Positions 23,814 through 30,956 are shown, numbered from the stretch's first letter. The stretch is DNA of 30,956 nt from JAYVFR01 sp043772945 (GCA_043772945.1 JAYVFR010000018.1:1-30956); one strand, 5' to 3'. Notes: generated by a model from the sequence alone, not told the origin. A program made the numbers and translations.

Positions 23814-24239
23814 TTATTTAATCCCATCTAGAAATTGATATAAGTTAACGCCTGGGTAACTATTTTGAATATTAAATAATTTAATTAACTCATTAATCTT
23901 TTTTGGGGTTTTATTTTTTAATTTAGCTTTTTCTTTGATTCTAAAATCACTAAAATTTTCTTTACGAGATTTAATAATTTCTAAAATATCTATAATTTGA
24001 ATGTTTTCTGTTTTGTTTAATTCAGACCAAAAATTAAATAACCTAAAATTTAATTCCTGCAAATATTTTAAAATTTCGTATTCTAGTGGTTTATCTAAAA
24101 AATTCTCTAAAAATATTTTTTCAATCTCTCCTAATCCGTTTGAATTTATAAGTGGTTTATCTCTACTAGAAAAAATTATAATTTTGAAATTTAAACAAAT
24201 ATTAAGAATTTCTTGGGTGGTTAGTTTACTGTTGAACAT
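23814..24239 (-). CDS. Unknown protein, 141 residues
   Basis: The protein is rich in Ile, Leu, Lys and Asn, as expected in very AT-rich sequence. It begins MFNSKLTTQEILNICLNFKIIIFSSRDKPL and appears mostly helical, with a basic central region (KEKAKLKNKTPKKINELIKLF). There is no signal peptide. An ATG at 24275 would add 12 residues encoded by a 14-A run, which is an unlikely start. It converges on the ABC-F gene with a 4-base gap. No family recognised. Confidence 0.55.
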   Translation of the reverse strand: MFNSKLTTQEILNICLNFKIIIFSSRDKPLINSNGLGEIEKIFLENFLDKPLEYEILKYLQELNFRLFNFWSELNKTENIQIIDILEIIKSRKENFSDFRIKEKAKLKNKTPKKINELIKLFNIQNSYPGVNLYQFLDGIK

Positions 24240-24334
24240 GAATATAATTTGACAGTTTTTTTTTTTTTTCTGCAAGTATATTTTTGTTAGTCTTTGGCTA
24301 ATACCTACATTTACATCTTTTGAGGTTTGTTCTC

Positions 24335-24628
24335 ATGACTGACAACAGTCGTCAATTCAACAGCGATAAATGGAGTGATTCTGAATGGCAAGAAGATCTT
24401 TTAGGGGATTTCTCTAAACAATCAACTCCTGAAAGTGGTAAAGTAACCACACTATTCCAGTCTGGTACTGATCGAGCAAATGGTGAAGAGTATCCTCATG
24501 TAACCCATGATTACTATACTCATGGCAAACTTGAAGGTAAAACTTCTACACACTACTCAGGATCTAGCACTGATCACTCTGATATAGATGATGTTGACCT
24601 AGACAGCCATCACCAGATCAAACGCTAA
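24335..24628 (+). CDS. Unknown acidic hydrophilic protein, 97 residues
   Basis: Start at ATG 24335, with TGAGG about 10 bases upstream; a TTG at 24320 is also in frame. The protein is Asp/Ser/His-rich with no hydrophobic segment, for example DKWSDSEWQEDLLGDF near the start and STDHSDIDDVDLDSHHQIKR at the end. It is probably disordered or only partly folded. Codon use is less AT-biased than the gene to its left. A terminator follows at 24670. No family recognised. Confidence 0.65.
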   Translation: MTDNSRQFNSDKWSDSEWQEDLLGDFSKQSTPESGKVTTLFQSGTDRANGEEYPHVTHDYYTHGKLEGKTSTHYSGSSTDHSDIDDVDLDSHHQIKR

Positions 24629-24669
24629 TATCTAACTTAAGAACTTCATCGTTCTTGTTAGAAACTTAC

Positions 24670-24710
24670 ACCCCCTAATCGACACATTATTTGTATATTA
24701 AGGGGTTTTT
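24670..24710 (+). terminator. Intrinsic terminator of the 24335 gene
   Basis: ACCCCCTAAT (24670-24679) pairs with ATTAAGGGGT (24697-24706) with one mismatch, followed by a T run to 24710. Confidence 0.7.
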
Positions 24711-24715
24711 ATACT

Positions 24716-24744
24716 TTGCAGCTTAACTGTATTTGAATTTAAAA
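24716..24744 (+). promoter_or_regulatory. Promoter of the structured RNA
   Basis: TTGCAG (24716-24721), 17 bases, TTAAAA (24739-24744). The expected start (about 24751) coincides with the first base of the first RNA stem. Confidence 0.45.
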
Positions 24745-24750
24745 AGGTAA

Positions 24751-24985
24751 AAACGGGAGCGTTGAGCCTAAGAACATTAAATGCCCAGTCTCCCGTTTGT
24801 TAGGTAGATTCAAAAGAACCTGTCTGAAAGATTCTTGGTGACGTACTGTTCTGATCGTAAACAAAAAATAAATTTTAAGCAAACAACAAGGTTATGTCAC
24901 CGAGAATAAGCGTGTCAGATATTTCCTAACTTATAAGTTTGGAACCGATGCCTCCCACTGCTTCACCCAGTCATCTTTTTTATTT
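24751..24985 (+). ncRNA. Probable structured non-coding RNA of unknown family
   Basis: No protein frame of note fills this stretch, but the plus strand folds well. Stem 1: AAACGGGAG (24751-24759) with CTCCCGTTT (24790-24798). Stem 2: GTTAGG (24799-24804) with CCTAAC (24925-24930). Stem 3: TGTCTGA (24821-24827) with TCAGATA (24915-24921), one G-U. Stem 4: 24831-24845 with 24893-24907, 15 pairs including two G-U. Stems 2, 3 and 4 are nested. The G-U pairs fix the plus strand as the RNA. The 3' part holds the palindrome AACTTATAAGTT and ends near GATG...CATC-TTTTTT (24947-24981), a possible terminator. I do not see the hallmarks of tmRNA, RNase P, SRP or 6S RNA. Confidence 0.6.
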
Positions 24986-25049
24986 TTGTTAAAAAAACTT
25001 TTGATTTTTTGTTTTTATTTTTGCAATAATCATTTTACTAATCACATCG

Positions 25050-25199
25050 GAGGACTTAGTAATGATAAAAAGGTGAATGAAGATACAAACTAGAAAGTTA
25101 TTGATAACGAAACTAATTTACATTTTCATTTATAAGCATTTTGTAGTATTTTTGTTTTGGATTAACTTTTTTATTGATTTTTATTTGTGTTTTTCCTAA
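25050..25199 (+). CDS. Tiny ORF pair behind a strong Shine-Dalgarno (MIKR, then a 40-residue hydrophobic peptide)
   Basis: GGAGG at about 25049-25053 lies eight bases before ATG 25062, which opens a four-codon ORF (MIKR, stop TGA 25074-25076). ATG 25077 follows the TGA immediately, preceded by AAGGTG, and encodes MKIQTRKLLITKLIYIFIYK... (40 residues, one or two membrane-like stretches) to TAA 25197-25199. The arrangement resembles a leader peptide coupled to a small membrane peptide. Evidence is only the Shine-Dalgarno and layout, and the composition is what random AT-rich DNA would give. Confidence 0.3.
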
Positions 25200-25306
25200 C
25201 AATAAATAGTATACAAAACTTTTTTTAGTTAGTCAAAGAAATGAGTCATCAGATTAATTCTTGCTAAAAAATAAATTTTTATAAATGATTAGTAAGGTAA
25301 TCTTCC

Positions 25307-25322
25307 TTGACTTAAGAGTCAA
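25307..25322 (+). promoter_or_regulatory. Inverted repeat before the 25331 gene
   Basis: TTGACT-TAAG-AGTCAA, eight bases before ATG 25331. It may be an operator or a translation-limiting hairpin. Confidence 0.3.
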
Positions 25323-25330
25323 TAAAATAA

Positions 25331-25753
25331 ATGAAAGCTCCAGCTGAAAATAATTGGGTTCGTCTACAAATTACTCAAGAAAATGATAACTGCTTACTTA
25401 CTTTAGCCTCAAACAATAAAGCTATTTGCCAAATAGTAAGTGATAAAGTGTTTCAAGTTGTTGAAGTATCTAAAAACCTAAAAAACTCTAGACTTCAAAT
25501 AGTAATTAGTGATAAATCTATAATTGTTTACAAGCAAATATTTGTAATTCCAAAAAATGAACTTAGTTTTGAAGCAATTAACAATTCAATTAACATTAAA
25601 CTAAAATTGATTGACATTCATTTTAAATCAGTCGAACTTCTCAATGACCAGCCCGTAGAAATTCTTTATTATGTTGGACCTTACATTACTAGCTGGAGCG
25701 GTTCCAATAGACTCTCTCGTTGGCTTAAAGCACTATTTGGGCATTACAGCTGA
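25331..25753 (+). CDS. Unknown protein, 140 residues
   Basis: The N-terminal two thirds alternate hydrophobic and polar residues as beta strands do (CLLTLASNNKAICQIVSDKVFQVVEV, RLQIVISDKSIIVYKQIFVI). The end carries GPYITSWSGSNRLSRWLKALFGHYS, an aromatic and basic tail that could be an amphipathic helix. No signal peptide. It lies upstream of the penicillin-binding protein gene but is closed by a good terminator, so it is probably a separate unit. No family recognised. Confidence 0.7.
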   Translation: MKAPAENNWVRLQITQENDNCLLTLASNNKAICQIVSDKVFQVVEVSKNLKNSRLQIVISDKSIIVYKQIFVIPKNELSFEAINNSINIKLKLIDIHFKSVELLNDQPVEILYYVGPYITSWSGSNRLSRWLKALFGHYS

Positions 25754-25778
25754 TTAAGTAACATTTTGCTCAAAGCTT

Positions 25779-25809
25779 TTCGCTACATTTTTTGTAGTGA
25801 ATTTTTTTT
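25779..25809 (+). terminator. Intrinsic terminator of the 25331 gene
   Basis: TTCGCTACA (25779-25787) and TGTAGTGAA (25793-25801) form a 9-bp stem with one G-U pair and a five-T loop, followed by a T8 run (25802-25809). Confidence 0.85.
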
Positions 25810-25818
25810 AGTGTTGTT

Positions 25819-25859
25819 TTGACATTATTATAAATAATTTTTAACTTTATTGCTATATT
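25819..25859 (+). promoter_or_regulatory. Promoter region of the penicillin-binding protein gene
   Basis: Two readings are possible: TTGACA (25819-25824) with TAACTT after 17 bases, or the extended -10 TGC-TATATT (25852-25859), which ends eight bases before ATG 25868. Confidence 0.45.
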
Positions 25860-25867
25860 AATTTACT

Positions 25868-28036
25868 ATGCCAAACTTAGCTTCTATAAAGAGGCTTAAA
25901 AAATTTGAAAAGCCTGAAAAATCTATTAGTAAAGAGTTTCTTTTAAAACAAAATAAAAAAGTTAAAAAAAACTATATTTTAAAATTCATCGAAAAAATCA
26001 ATAAGTCTTTTTGGTCTCAACCTAAGCAAAGATTATTAAGCTACGGAATAATATTAATTTTTGTAGTTTTATTGTCTCACCTAGCAAACTTACAATTATT
26101 TGTTAGTCAAAAACTCAATACACAAAATCTAAATAATGCCAAAGCTTTAGAACAATTAGTCAAGAAACCAGTTAATTACACGGTGACTAATAGCTTGCGT
26201 GGACAAATTTATGTGACGGACCGTGCTCGTAACCAAACCCAAATACCACTAACTTCAACTCAATTATTGGCTAGAATTTCAATAGATCCTCTAGAATTAA
26301 GTAAATTAGTTAAAACTAATACCTTAACTATCGAATCAGTTAGCACCAATCTGGCGAGTAACTTAAATATTTCCTACCCTAAAATTCTAGATATTATTAA
26401 GGCTGAGCTAAGTAAAGAAAACCTAAGTCGCTACTCGGTAATAGAAAACTTTGGCTCTGAGCAGCAAAGGCAAACTGCAAATTTTTTGATATCTGATAAT
26501 AAAAATAATAATAAGTATTACACTTGGCTTAGAGTAGATGATGTAACAAAGAGAACCTATCCTCAAAATCAGCTAGCTGCTTCTGTTGTTGGTTACATGT
26601 CCAAATACCCAACGCCTCAAAATGAAGCTTTAGAAAGTGAGTGCAGAAAAATAGTCCAAAAAGATATTGATAATGGAATTAATATTTCTGAATACAATAC
26701 TGGATATTACGGCTTAGAACAAAAATACTGTGAGATATTAAATGGCAGTAATGGCAAAAAAATGCTCGGAGGTGATAATAAATTAGGAGAAGGTGATGTT
26801 TTAGAAATAAATGGATCAAACTTTTACTTAACTATAGATTATACTCTACAACAAAAAGCAGAAAGTTTACTGCAGAAAGCTGTCAAAGACAATACAAATG
26901 AAAATGGACCACCTAAAGATGGTACTATCACCATCATTAACCCTAAAAGTGGTAAAATATTAGCCATGGCATCATACCCAAGCTTTGATCCCAATAACTA
27001 CAATGATACCAAAGATCCAAGAAGTTACAGAAATGTAGGTAGTAGCGTGGACTATGAAGTAGGTTCCTCTATGAAACCCCTCACAGTTGCAATGGCTTTG
27101 ACTGAATATGATTACGGAACTAAAGGGAGTAATGGACAAACTATTGGAATACCTAGTAACTGGTCAAAAAAAGATTACGGACCAGAAGGAAAGATTTATA
27201 TAGACGCAGGAGGTAACAAAGATATAATTCACAACTCCCAAAACAAATCATACGATGATAGAGATAATGATTTAAAATTAGTTATTCGAGATTCTTTAAA
27301 CACAATGATTTCTGATATTACTGACTCTGTTGGAAACGTCAAAATCAAAGATTACTTAGAAAATAAATTTCTTTTTAGTCAAAAAACTCAAGCAACTTTT
27401 GCAGGAGGTGGCAGTGGTAATTTATCATCATTAGAGTCTAACATACAATGTCAATTTTGCTACGCTCAACATGGCTTCGGGCAAGGTTTTTACGTTTCAC
27501 CCCTACAATTAATAAGGGCCTATACTGCTCTTGCGAATAATGGTAAAATGACAGAACCATATTTAGTAGAGAAGATTATCAACCCTGATGGAACAGAAGA
27601 CAGTGGCAAATTAGTTCAAAGTCCAATTTATCGTAACGAACCAAAGCAAATTTTTACTGAAAAAGCCAGTAAACTTACAACAGAATATATGAAATCAGTA
27701 ATAGAAGAAGGTTATCTTGGGTCTAATCCAAGAGGAATTGAAGGTTACACGATCGCTGCCAAAACTGGAACGGCTCAAATATCTAGACCAACTATCAATC
27801 CAGAAACTAAAAAAGAAGAACCATGTTACTATGTTTGTAATACCGACAAAGGATTATTTGATCACACTTTAATCGGTTATGGACCAACCCAAAACGCAGA
27901 AGTTATGATACTTGTGAAATTATCTGAGCCACGACCAGGAGTAGTTCAAAATTTCGCTGACACTACCTTAATGCCAATTTTTTTGGAAATGATGAAATAC
28001 ACACTTGAATATTATCAGATCCCAAGAGATAAGTAA
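25868..28036 (+). CDS. ftsI: Class B penicillin-binding protein (FtsI/PBP2-type transpeptidase)
   Basis: This membrane-anchored D,D-transpeptidase cross-links peptidoglycan during division or elongation. A basic cytoplasmic tail is followed by one membrane helix (about residues 58-76), a pedestal region starting with the typical RGQIYVTDRA (residues about 110-119), and a C-terminal transpeptidase domain. Its active-site motifs are all present: S400-S-M-K403, S476-L-N478 and K632-T-G634. GHGFGQG-like QHGFGQGFYVSPLQLIRAYTALANNGK supports the class B family. At 722 residues it is longer than E. coli FtsI (588), mostly in the transpeptidase domain. No PASTA repeats are seen. With GatD elsewhere in the window it shows that the cell makes its own amidated wall. 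FtsI versus PBP2 cannot be settled. Confidence 0.9.
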   Translation: MPNLASIKRLKKFEKPEKSISKEFLLKQNKKVKKNYILKFIEKINKSFWSQPKQRLLSYGIILIFVVLLSHLANLQLFVSQKLNTQNLNNAKALEQLVKKPVNYTVTNSLRGQIYVTDRARNQTQIPLTSTQLLARISIDPLELSKLVKTNTLTIESVSTNLASNLNISYPKILDIIKAELSKENLSRYSVIENFGSEQQRQTANFLISDNKNNNKYYTWLRVDDVTKRTYPQNQLAASVVGYMSKYPTPQNEALESECRKIVQKDIDNGINISEYNTGYYGLEQKYCEILNGSNGKKMLGGDNKLGEGDVLEINGSNFYLTIDYTLQQKAESLLQKAVKDNTNENGPPKDGTITIINPKSGKILAMASYPSFDPNNYNDTKDPRSYRNVGSSVDYEVGSSMKPLTVAMALTEYDYGTKGSNGQTIGIPSNWSKKDYGPEGKIYIDAGGNKDIIHNSQNKSYDDRDNDLKLVIRDSLNTMISDITDSVGNVKIKDYLENKFLFSQKTQATFAGGGSGNLSSLESNIQCQFCYAQHGFGQGFYVSPLQLIRAYTALANNGKMTEPYLVEKIINPDGTEDSGKLVQSPIYRNEPKQIFTEKASKLTTEYMKSVIEEGYLGSNPRGIEGYTIAAKTGTAQISRPTINPETKKEEPCYYVCNTDKGLFDHTLIGYGPTQNAEVMILVKLSEPRPGVVQNFADTTLMPIFLEMMKYTLEYYQIPRDK

Positions 28037-28048
28037 AAATTTAATAAA

Positions 28049-28492
28049 TTATTTCAATAAACTTCTCATCAACTCAATTTTAGCAAGTCTCTCCTCAGCA
28101 ATAAGATAGTCAAAGCTTAAATTATCTACTTTTTGATTATAAGCACTGTATGAAAGGGCTCGTTTTATTTGATTTTGAAGCTTAATTCGTTTGTCCTTAA
28201 GACTACCCAACCAAGACGGATTTTTAGTTTTATCTATTAGAACACTGTCAGCAGAAGTAATAACTAAAATATTGTTTTGAAATGTCATCGATCCTCCATT
28301 GATAAAATATTCTACTAACTCGTTGTTTTCATTAAATAAATCAACGTAGCTCACTTCTAATTCAGAAATAATTTGAGAATGGTTAGGTAAAATTTCTATA
28401 ACTCCAGATTCAGTTTGAATCGTGGCTCGGATAATTTTGTCTTGCTTAAAATCAATAATAGGGGTTGAAATAATAACATTAAAATTAGACAC
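28049..28492 (-). CDS. atpC: ATP synthase epsilon subunit-like protein
   Basis: The N-terminal half matches the epsilon beta-sandwich: FNVIISTPIIDFKQDKIIRATIQTESGVIEILPNHSQIISEL carries the TP and G-IEILPNH signatures, followed by EYFINGGSMTFQNNILVITSADSV. The C-terminal half is an alpha-helical hairpin (IKLQNQIKRALSY, DYLIAEERLAKIELMRSLL), as in epsilon. Length (147) is normal. It starts with GTG at 28492, with a TTGACA element (28527-28522) upstream. No other ATP synthase gene lies nearby, although atpC normally ends the atp operon. The assignment is good, but a diverged paralogue is possible. Confidence 0.72.
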   Translation of the reverse strand: MSNFNVIISTPIIDFKQDKIIRATIQTESGVIEILPNHSQIISELEVSYVDLFNENNELVEYFINGGSMTFQNNILVITSADSVLIDKTKNPSWLGSLKDKRIKLQNQIKRALSYSAYNQKVDNLSFDYLIAEERLAKIELMRSLLK

Positions 28493-28555
28493 AAAAATAA
28501 TCTGTAAAAGAAAAACCCTCTTGTCAAAACTTTAATATATTCACTAATTCTTTCC

Positions 28556-28942
28556 CTAGCCTTTTGGCTCGCTGTAATCCATAGCTTTAATGTCATCGTT
28601 AGTATTTGGAATAACTAACTGCCCACCATAATTTCCATTATCAGTTTTAATTCTTAAACTCTCACTTTGCCCAGCAATGCTGGAATTTTCGATTATAGCG
28701 GGCATAGATGAAATAATAGCAGTAGAATTGCCATAAACATTAGTTTGGCTAATTAAACTTGAAGAAGTTTTCAAAGAATTTACTGAAAAATTTAAATTTT
28801 TTATTTCTCCTCTTGCAATGGTTTTTGAGTTAGAACTGTTAATTGTATAAATGCCGCCTAGAATTATTACTAATAACAAAACAGTGAGTGAAGAGAGAAA
28901 AATTTTTTGTTCATATAAGATATTTAGATAAAATTGTGCCAA
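28556..28942 (-). CDS. Unknown membrane-anchored protein, 128 residues
   Basis: The protein has one N-terminal membrane helix (about 15-34, FLSSLTVLLLVIILGGIYTI) preceded by a short cytoplasmic tail, then a Ser/Asn/Thr-rich extracytoplasmic part without cysteines. The start is TTG 28942; no ATG is available and a stop codon lies four codons upstream in frame. A promoter TTGAAT-17-TATATA ends shortly before the start. It is followed by the epsilon-like gene on the same strand after 63 bases. No family recognised. Confidence 0.6.
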   Translation of the reverse strand: MAQFYLNILYEQKIFLSSLTVLLLVIILGGIYTINSSNSKTIARGEIKNLNFSVNSLKTSSSLISQTNVYGNSTAIISSMPAIIENSSIAGQSESLRIKTDNGNYGGQLVIPNTNDDIKAMDYSEPKG

Positions 28943-28979
28943 ATTATATATATCTTAAGTATGGCATTAATTCAATAAT

Positions 28980-29008
28980 TTGACAAAAGACTTAGTTTTC
29001 TTTAGTGT
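28980..29008 (+). promoter_or_regulatory. Promoter of tRNA-Gly(GCC)
   Basis: TTGACA (28980-28985), 17 bases, TAGTGT (29003-29008), nine bases before the tRNA. Confidence 0.55.
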
Positions 29009-29017
29009 TTGTCTATT

Positions 29018-29091
29018 GCGGGATTAGTATAATGGTAGCACACGACCTTGCCAAGGTTGAAACACGGGTTCGATTCCCGTATTCCGCTCCA
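29018..29091 (+). tRNA. tRNA-Gly (GCC)
   Basis: Acceptor GCGGGAT/ATTCCGC (one G-U), anticodon stem CGACC/GGTTG with loop TTGCCAA (anticodon GCC), T-arm ACGGG-TTCGATT-CCCGT, discriminator T and encoded CCA. It reads GGC/GGU and complements the TCC isoacceptor at 15578. Confidence 0.95.
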
Positions 29092-29138
29092 AATTAAATT
29101 CATCTCTTTAAAAAATACTAATAAAAAACTATTAAGAG

Positions 29139-30545
29139 CTACTGAGGATTTGTTTCAGGTTTTTTTGGCTTAAAAATGTTTTTTTTGTTGGAAGTCTTAA
29201 ACTGACTAATGCTAGACTTATTCCTTGGTAGTATCTCTCCAAGATAATTATCTATTTCTGTTTCAATTTTTTCTCTCTTGCGACCATATTTTAACCTCAC
29301 TAAATTAATTAAAGTATTTTTTTTACCTCCAAAATTATCAAAAAGTGGTGGCATAGTCTTAGCTAAAAAAGGTTGACTAGTTCTCCCATTGATAGAAATT
29401 TTAACTGCAATTTCAGTGTTATTTAAACTCATTAAATGCTGGCGATTAAAAACAGGTTCTAATTCTGGAATAATTCTACTAGCATCACTATGACCAATTT
29501 GAAAAACTACCATTGATCCAATATTCCCAAAAATTGCATTTTTAACGTTCTCATTGCCAGTCTCAGTTAACTGATCAATATACTGGTGTGCAAGAGTCAA
29601 ATTCAAACCATACTTACGAGCCTCTGAAAGAATAAGTGAGAAGCTGTCAGTTGTAAAATTTTGAAATTCATCAACATAAAGACAAAAATTATCTCTGTGA
29701 TTCTCGCTAACGCTAGCACGTGACATAGCAGCAAGTTGAATTTTAGTTATTAAAAGTGAGCCTAACAAACTTGAATTATCCTCACCAAGCTTACCTTTGC
29801 TAAGATTAACTAAAAGAATTTTATTTTTGCCCATGATTTCAGAAATTTTAAAACCACTTTTTTTTTGCCCTAAAATATTTCGCATTAAATGCGTAGAAAA
29901 AAACTGACCAATCTTGTTCATTATTGGAGCAACGGCCTCCTGCTTATATTTATCGTGGAAATTTGCGTATTCACGAAGCCAAAAATTTTTGACCATTGGA
30001 TTTTTAGTTTGAGAAACAATTTTAGAGCAGTAATCCTCATCGCTCAACATTTTAACTATCCCGAGTAAAGTTGCACCCTCCTGCTCCAATAGAGCCAAGA
30101 TTGTGTTACTTAAAATATACTCCATTCTAGTTGACCAAAGACCTGCCCAAATTCTCTTAAAAACTGACATTAATCCAGAACAAATCAAAAAATTTTGCTC
30201 TCCGTTTTCGGCTTCTAAAACATTTAAGCCAATTGGGAACTCAGTATCAGCTGGATTAAAATAGATTACGTCCTGCTTGCGGGAAAGTGGAATGCGATCC
30301 AGAATATACTCGATTGAATCACCATGAGGATCAATAAAACACACCCCTTTGCCGTGATAAATATCCTGAAGACACATATTATGCAGCATTGTACTTTTAC
30401 CAGTTCCTGTTTTTCCGAGTAAATAAAGATGTCTTTTGCGGTCGTAATCTAGCAATCCGAAGGCTTTAACTTCTGTATCTTGTTTTACGAGTCCAAAATA
30501 ATTAATAGTATTTAAGTTTTCAGATAATAATGGTATTGTAGTCAC
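29139..30545 (-). CDS. VirD4/HerA-like P-loop ATPase (type IV secretion/DNA transfer type)
   Basis: The protein has Walker A at LYLLGKTGTGKST (about 40-52), GVCFIDPHGDSIEYIL just after it, and Walker B at NFCLYVDEFQNF (about 284-295). ARKYGLNLTLAHQYIDQL and NIGSMVVFQIGHSDA follow, the pattern of TraM-recognition/VirD4-type and HerA-type ATPases. Such proteins pump DNA or protein through type IV systems; in Patescibacteria they are common, often without a full conjugation locus. Residues 1-35 lack membrane helices, unlike classical VirD4, so it is soluble or recruited by a partner. The start is GTG 30545. The C-terminal 40 residues are basic (FKTSNKKNIFKPKKPE). It is 468 residues long. Confidence 0.85.
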   Translation of the reverse strand: MTTIPLLSENLNTINYFGLVKQDTEVKAFGLLDYDRKRHLYLLGKTGTGKSTMLHNMCLQDIYHGKGVCFIDPHGDSIEYILDRIPLSRKQDVIYFNPADTEFPIGLNVLEAENGEQNFLICSGLMSVFKRIWAGLWSTRMEYILSNTILALLEQEGATLLGIVKMLSDEDYCSKIVSQTKNPMVKNFWLREYANFHDKYKQEAVAPIMNKIGQFFSTHLMRNILGQKKSGFKISEIMGKNKILLVNLSKGKLGEDNSSLLGSLLITKIQLAAMSRASVSENHRDNFCLYVDEFQNFTTDSFSLILSEARKYGLNLTLAHQYIDQLTETGNENVKNAIFGNIGSMVVFQIGHSDASRIIPELEPVFNRQHLMSLNNTEIAVKISINGRTSQPFLAKTMPPLFDNFGGKKNTLINLVRLKYGRKREKIETEIDNYLGEILPRNKSSISQFKTSNKKNIFKPKKPETNPQ

Positions 30546-30580
30546 ATTTAAAAAAATTCTATAGTAAAAATAGTAGAGTT

Positions 30581-30609
30581 ATTTTAGTTTTTATTTACGC
30601 AAATGTCAA
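30581..30609 (-). promoter_or_regulatory. Promoter of the VirD4/HerA-like gene
   Basis: On the minus strand TTGACA (30609-30604), 17 bases, TAAAAT (30586-30581). The leader to GTG 30545 is about 30 bases. Confidence 0.6.
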
Positions 30610-30748
30610 CTAAATAAAGCATCCGTATGTTTCTTTGATTGTATACACTAAGTTAAGCTTGTCAATTTCACAAATTTACACCTCTCTTAAAAGCCAAACA
30701 CCTAAAGCTAAACCGAACTAAAACTATGCTTTTAATTAATAAAAATTT

Positions 30749-30956
30749 ATGTCTCAAAAGCACATTTTAAAACTTTCTAATTTGACTGATTTTTTATTAG
30801 ATAAGATAAGTAAAAAACCTAGTTTTATTATTGCTATTGACGGGCGAGGTGGTGGCGACAAAAGTACTTTGGGCAAAGAATTATCCACGAAATTACCAAA
30901 CTCAAAACTAGTGCAGTTAGATGGTATTTTAGGTGACGGTGAATTATACACTAAGG
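30749..30956 (+). CDS. P-loop nucleoside kinase-like protein, 5' part only
   Basis: ATG 30749 opens a frame that leaves the window. MSQKHILKLSNLTDFLLDKI... is followed by FIIAIDGRGGGDKSTLGKEL (residues 26-45), laid out like the uridine kinase/phosphoribulokinase-type start AIDGRGGSGKST. The P-loop has Asp (D37) where the invariant Gly of GxxxxGK[ST] should be. VQLDGILGDGELYTK then resembles the FYYDD-type segment after the first helix. A kinase of small metabolites is the best guess. It is divergent from the VirD4/HerA-like gene. Confidence 0.5.
   Translation, partial: MSQKHILKLSNLTDFLLDKISKKPSFIIAIDGRGGGDKSTLGKELSTKLPNSKLVQLDGILGDGELYTK

Noticed and set aside
24256..24269. A 14-base T run as a phase-variable promoter spacer
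   Set aside because: TTGACA precedes it, but no -10 lies at 16-19 bases for any small change in run length, and the minus-strand start is better placed after the run.
24879..24928. tmRNA tag-like frame starting GCA AAC AAC AAG
   Set aside because: The peptide ends in ...SDIS rather than a degradation-tag ending, and there is no tRNA-like domain with T-arm and CCA at the RNA ends.
24936..24950. T-box-like TGGAACCG
   Set aside because: No specifier stem or antiterminator arrangement and no synthetase or amino-acid gene follows.
18079..25753. Code 25 (TGA as glycine), known in some Patescibacteria
   Set aside because: Genes ending at 18492 and 25753 stop naturally at TGA, and conserved glycines are encoded by GGN.
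28396..28596. 66-codon minus-strand ORF
   Set aside because: It overlaps the ends of two better genes in another frame and has no start signal.

Overview
The window reads as a piece of an AT-rich, small-genome bacterium, most likely a member of the Patescibacteria (Candidate Phyla Radiation). This rests on short, densely packed genes, many small membrane or secreted proteins of unknown function, a prolyl-tRNA synthetase of only 439 residues, a VirD4/HerA-like ATPase, and lipid II amidation (GatD) beside a large class B penicillin-binding protein. TAA, TAG and TGA all end convincing genes, so the standard bacterial code fits. Lineage is an inference, because no rRNA or ribosomal protein gene is present.

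Layout. 1-767: a secreted lamin-tail-domain protein cut by the window edge. 1009-2153: a SAM hydroxide adenosyltransferase-like protein and gatC. 2224-2517: a small gene with an in-frame amber codon but its own promoter and terminator. 2595-5603: a metal or redox module made of a CsoR-family regulator, a DipZ-like CcdA/TlpA fusion and a Met-rich membrane-anchored FAS1 protein. Two identical CsoR-type operators lie over the dipZ and FAS1 promoters. 5772-6298: a second small gene with the same promoter/leader as the 2224 gene, whose frame is broken at a slippery A run. 6390-10257 (minus): class I photolyase, proS, gatD. 10348-12300: a GH113-like glycosidase with Ser/Thr linkers. 12373-12942: an unknown protein. 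13193-15559: a P-type cation ATPase. 15578-15745: tRNA-Gly(TCC) and an unusual tRNA-Tyr(GTA), minus strand.

15911-19090: mostly unknown small or membrane-anchored proteins and a glycine-zipper stress-type protein. 19380-21034: a DUF2256 zinc-ribbon protein with an FeS-BCP-type photolyase homologue that has lost the cluster cysteines. 21104-21919 (minus): two small membrane proteins, one frameshifted. 22034-23809: an ABC-F ATPase. 23814-24628: two unknown proteins. 24711-25330 has no large gene but carries a probable structured RNA (24751 to about 24985) with its own promoter, plus tiny ORFs behind a strong Shine-Dalgarno. 25331-28036: an unknown protein and FtsI/PBP2. 28049-28942 (minus): an ATP synthase epsilon-like protein and a membrane-anchored protein. 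29018-29091: tRNA-Gly(GCC). 29139-30545 (minus): VirD4/HerA-like ATPase. 30749 to the end: start of a P-loop kinase-like gene.

The strongest integrated story is the CsoR regulon. A regulator lacking the usual copper ligands sits between two identical inverted operator-promoters. These drive a thiol-redox membrane protein and a membrane protein whose linker has 14 methionines in 39 residues, which suggests an envelope copper or thiol-stress response. Several genes appear to be transcribed from promoters ending 5-11 bases before the start codon, suggesting that leaderless mRNAs are common here.
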